NCBI GenBank assembly: GCA_904830895.1 | Contig: LR882958.1 | Span: 4,979,501 to 5,043,500 of the forward strand | Direction of reading: 5' to 3' | Length of the DNA stretch: 64,000 bases | DNA from: Planktothrix rubescens CCAP 1459/22 | GTDB lineage: Bacteria; Cyanobacteriota; Cyanobacteriia; Cyanobacteriales; Microcoleaceae | In this document: positions 61,313 through 64,000 of the stretch, one piece after another | Layout of the letters: every line of letters begins with the position of its first letter | How positions within the stretch are numbered: position 1 is the first letter of the stretch | The notes under the pieces: generated by a model | What the model saw: only the letters and a program-made list of their open reading frames with translations | The model's database searches: none | Told to the model about the DNA's origin: nothing | Position numbers and translations under genes: made by a program

Positions 61313-62518
61313 TTATGGATTAGCAAAGGTATTAATTTCCCCCCCGCCAATATAACGACCTGGAGCCCGGTTAGGAACGGAAAAATTAGGTTGAGTTTGA
61401 CCAATTTGACCCTGTTGAATGTTGGGATTCATATTACTGGGGGTCATGTAGTTATTTGGTTGAACAGGTTGAACGGTGCTGTTAATACCCGTGTTAGGTG
61501 TGACCGAATAGGAGGGAACGGTATTATTTAACGGTAAGGAATTGAAGTTGGCATACCCGGAATTGGGGACGGTTCCAGGTGTAACCGTTGGCACGGTAGG
61601 AACCACCGGAGGTAGGGTAACGTTAGTTTGATAGGGATTAATCGGAGGCAGGGGAACTGTACCGACAGCCGAATTGGGATTATCTCTGGGAACACTCCAA
61701 CTGGGTTGATTAACCTGTCCTGTAAGCGTTGGGGTTCCAGTAAAAGGTGTGACACCAACTGCTGTTCCTGGGCTGGGATTTAAGGCGGAATTGGAATTAG
61801 TGAGATTATTGGGATGGTTACTGGCGGAATTTGTGTCGGTGATTAATGAGTTTAACGAGGTATCATTTGTATTAGAGGATGCAGCAGCCGAATCTGTGTT
61901 TTCTGTTTCCTGGGTTTGCAGATAGTTCTGCATGGCTTGTTGTAGAGAGGTCTTTGCCGTTTCGGGATTTGTGGTTTCCGTTACAGGGGAGCCCAAACCC
62001 TTTAGACCCAAGTTAGAACCAGCAGTAGTAGAGGGAGGAGGATTTTCAGAAACCGGATTGGGAAAATTGGAGGTTTTTGGGGAATTTTCCTCTACGGGAG
62101 GTTGATTTGTTGAATTGGATGGGGGAAATAAACTATCCAATAAAGGATTAGACCGAGGACTGGGCTCAGATTTTTTATCTGTGTCTTGAGCTTGTTTAAA
62201 TAAATCTTTATTAATCTCGATATTAGGGTTTAAAGGCGAAATTAAGGAATTATTACTCCCTAATGCCTCTAATAAAACCTTAGAGTTATCAATATCCGCA
62301 GCAATCGCTTGTTGTTCTGGGGTGAGTTGACTGCCTGAATTGCTAGGATTTAGGGTTGATTCTGCGTCTAAACCAAACCATTCGGGGTTTTCGGAAAATT
62401 GCCAAAAGAAAATCCCCACCACGGCCAGAACGCTGACGGAACCCCAAATACGAGGTTGTAGGAGAAACCGCAATTCCTCCCCTACGGCACGAATAGATTC
62501 AGGAATTCGGTGTGACAT
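61313..62518 (-). CDS. Membrane-anchored Pro/Asn/Ser-rich protein (401 aa)
   Basis: Start at ATG 62518 (a TTG three codons upstream is possible). One membrane helix (IWGSVSVLAVVGIFFWQF) after a short cytosolic N-terminus; then a long low-complexity tail rich in Asn, Pro, Ser and Thr (SNTNDTSLNSLITDTNSASN; PNSGYANFNSLPLNNTVPSY) ending INTFANP. LTPEQQAIAADIDNSKVLLE is the only ordered-looking part. Probably periplasmic, disordered; possibly cell-envelope related. No family recognised. A partial copy of its 3' end lies at about 60208-60262. Confidence 0.65.
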   Translation of the reverse strand: MSHRIPESIRAVGEELRFLLQPRIWGSVSVLAVVGIFFWQFSENPEWFGLDAESTLNPSNSGSQLTPEQQAIAADIDNSKVLLEALGSNNSLISPLNPNIEINKDLFKQAQDTDKKSEPSPRSNPLLDSLFPPSNSTNQPPVEENSPKTSNFPNPVSENPPPSTTAGSNLGLKGLGSPVTETTNPETAKTSLQQAMQNYLQTQETENTDSAAASSNTNDTSLNSLITDTNSASNHPNNLTNSNSALNPSPGTAVGVTPFTGTPTLTGQVNQPSWSVPRDNPNSAVGTVPLPPINPYQTNVTLPPVVPTVPTVTPGTVPNSGYANFNSLPLNNTVPSYSVTPNTGINSTVQPVQPNNYMTPSNMNPNIQQGQIGQTQPNFSVPNRAPGRYIGGGEINTFANP

Positions 62519-62673
62519 AACTGACAAACAGCCGATTGCTGGGTTGAAAGGAACAGGGGTAGATAGTCAAATAAATACTAGGTTTTGTGTCTCAACCGCT
62601 AACGAGCAAAACCCTCTATGATTATTATAGCCTGTAAATTCAATGTAGAAATTCATCTTGTGAGGCTATCCCA

Positions 62674-63408
62674 GTGGAAAAAAATATAGAAATTTTAGCG
62701 AATCGAGAGGAACTCATTGATCGAGCTTTAGAAATCCTTCTGGCTAAAATCACAGAAGCAATTGAAACTCGGAATCAATTTACGATCGCCTTAGCCGGAG
62801 GGAGTACCCCAAAACCCCTATATGAAGCCCTAGCCCAACAACCTTTACCCTGGGATAAAATTCATGTATTTTGGGGAGATGAACGCTATGTGGAACCGGA
62901 TCACCCCGATAGTAACCAAAAAATGGCAGCGCAGGCTTGGCTGGATCGGGTAAATTTCCCCGCCACTAATATTCATCCGATGCCAACTTTAGCCAATAAT
63001 CCCATTGCCGATGCAGAACAATACAATAGGGAGTTAGTACAATTCTTTGCGCTCAATGCCGGAGAGTTCCCCGCTTTTGATGTGGTTTTATTAGGGATGG
63101 GAGATGATGCTCACACCGCATCTTTATTTCCCCATACCGATGCCTTAACCGTTGAGGATCGCTTAATTACCGTTGGCAATAAGGATGGCCAGCCCCGAAT
63201 TACCTTTACAGTTCCTTTGATTAATCATGCCCGTTGTGTCCTGTTTCTGGTCACCGGGTCGAATAAACAAGAACCGTTAGCCCAGGTGTTCGCCACCGAG
63301 GGGGATGCCATCACCTATCCCAGCCGCCTAATTCAACCCGTGGGAGAACTTTGGTGGTTATTGGATCAAGAAGCGGGAGCCAAACTCGCTGAAAATTTGC
63401 CAAATTAA
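62674..63408 (+). CDS. pgl: 6-phosphogluconolactonase
   Basis: 244 residues beginning at a GTG eight bases after GAGG; no better ATG is present. Hydrolyses 6-phosphogluconolactone in the oxidative pentose phosphate pathway, the main sugar-breakdown route in the dark. DevB/Pgl family motifs: FTIALAGGSTPKPLYEALA, IHVFWGDERYVEPDHPDSN, VVLLGMGDDAHTASLFPHT. Full length. Divergent from the Pro/Asn-rich protein gene. Confidence 0.92.
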   Translation: MEKNIEILANREELIDRALEILLAKITEAIETRNQFTIALAGGSTPKPLYEALAQQPLPWDKIHVFWGDERYVEPDHPDSNQKMAAQAWLDRVNFPATNIHPMPTLANNPIADAEQYNRELVQFFALNAGEFPAFDVVLLGMGDDAHTASLFPHTDALTVEDRLITVGNKDGQPRITFTVPLINHARCVLFLVTGSNKQEPLAQVFATEGDAITYPSRLIQPVGELWWLLDQEAGAKLAENLPN

Positions 63409-63457
63409 GCATCTGAAACCCTAATTCTACTCAAGTTTGCTTATCCAAATTAATAAT

Positions 63458-64000
63458 ATGGTTGTTTGTCCGAATTGTAGTCATCAAAACCCAGAAGGCG
63501 CGACCCAATGTGAAGCCTGTTATACGCCTTTACCCACCACTACCAGTTGTCCCCATTGTGGGGCAACGATACAAACGGATGCGTCTTTCTGTGGTCAGTG
63601 TGGGTCAAATTTACAACCCGCTACGGTCAGTAATGAGGAGGAAATCCAAGGGGTAATTCCGACGGTGGTTTCGCCTCCGAATGAACCCACACCGGAAGTG
63701 GCGGTGAGTTCGGGGTTGAATTTGGAGAAATCTCCCCTTCCTGTAGCGATGGCAACGACTCCCCCAGAAGTTCCGGTGGTGATTCCTGAACCGCCTCCGA
63801 TCCCGATGAATCTGGGTTCCCAAAGTTCTGCTACCCAGTTACAGCAACAGACAGCTAAGTTAATTCATGTCCAAACCAGTACGGATCTGGAATTACCTCA
63901 AAATGTGTCGGTGATTCATTTGGGAAAACCGAATGATTTAGTCCCCCCCGATGTGGATGTTTCGGGATTCCCGAATTCGGAAATTGTGTCTCGTAGCCAT
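63458..64000 (+). CDS. Zinc-ribbon and FHA-domain protein (partial, runs off the window)
   Basis: 181 codons without a stop to the window end. Starts with two zinc ribbons: MVVCPNCSHQNPEGATQCEA and SCPHCGATIQTDASFCGQCG. A Pro/Val-rich linker (residues about 60-130) leads to the beginning of an FHA domain: VSVIHLGKPNDLVPPDVDVS then FPNSEIVSRSH, the phosphothreonine-binding core. Cyanobacterial proteins of this build bind phosphorylated partners of Ser/Thr kinases. The C-terminus is outside the window. Confidence 0.85.
   Translation, partial: MVVCPNCSHQNPEGATQCEACYTPLPTTTSCPHCGATIQTDASFCGQCGSNLQPATVSNEEEIQGVIPTVVSPPNEPTPEVAVSSGLNLEKSPLPVAMATTPPEVPVVIPEPPPIPMNLGSQSSATQLQQQTAKLIHVQTSTDLELPQNVSVIHLGKPNDLVPPDVDVSGFPNSEIVSRSH

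Noticed and set aside
1-64000. tRNA or rRNA genes
   Set aside because: No cloverleaf with a GGTTCGAATCC-type arm and CCA-adjacent stem, and no rRNA sequence, was seen on either strand by eye.

Overview
The window is chromosomal DNA of a filamentous, phycobilisome-bearing cyanobacterium, most likely of the Planktothrix/Oscillatoriales type. The support is ApcF, a type I glutamine synthetase behind an NtcA-type promoter, PAM68 and CRR7 homologues, a P-loop intein in DnaB, HIP1 octamers (GCGATCGC), secreted S8/RTX and WD40/NTPase proteins, and many short interspersed repeats and IS elements. The genus is inferred from general character; no search was run.

Layout. 0-3 kb: a compact type II restriction-modification locus (control protein, endonuclease, D12-class adenine methylase) between two direct copies of one short repeat, beside a gene truncated at that repeat. 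3-7 kb: an intact IS701-type element inserted in the last codons of ppsA. 7.4-13 kb: a sugar-ABC permease, an SDR/CIA30 fusion protein, small membrane proteins, an M23 peptidase and speE with a terminator in its leader. 13.2-15 kb: decayed DNA (IS200/IS605-like relict, dead BASS transporter, interspersed repeat). 15-35 kb: mostly core genes (methyltransferase, tlyA, apcF, glnA, a molybdopterin oxidoreductase, trpC, a class V aminotransferase, an M1 aminopeptidase, sigA, dnaB with intein, an FKBP isomerase, a phasin-like protein).

35-42.3 kb is an accessory island: VapBC-like and HicAB toxin-antitoxin pairs, a broken IS5-like element, a 5'-truncated NTPase-WD40-TPR protein, a receiver protein, and relics of a C5 DNA methylase and an IS4 transposase. 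42.4-49.8 kb returns to core genes (rpsO, pam68, aroF) plus cell-envelope proteins. 49.8-57.4 kb holds a repeat/MITE cluster, a 1769-residue S8 protease with nine near-identical Ig-like repeats and an RTX tail, and an intact IS5-type element. 57.7-64 kb contains crr7, glgA, an antitoxin-like gene, an unknown protein, a candidate small RNA, a Pro/Asn-rich membrane protein, pgl, and a zinc-ribbon/FHA protein running off the right edge.

No CRISPR array, tRNA or rRNA was found. The signals most worth checking are: the 13-bp sequence shared by the R-M control promoter and the methylase -10 box; two intergenic small RNA candidates with promoter and terminator; the terminator directly ahead of the speE ribosome binding site; the in-frame duplication inside the DnaB intein; the IS-derived -35 box ahead of dnaB; and several genes truncated or altered by mobile DNA.
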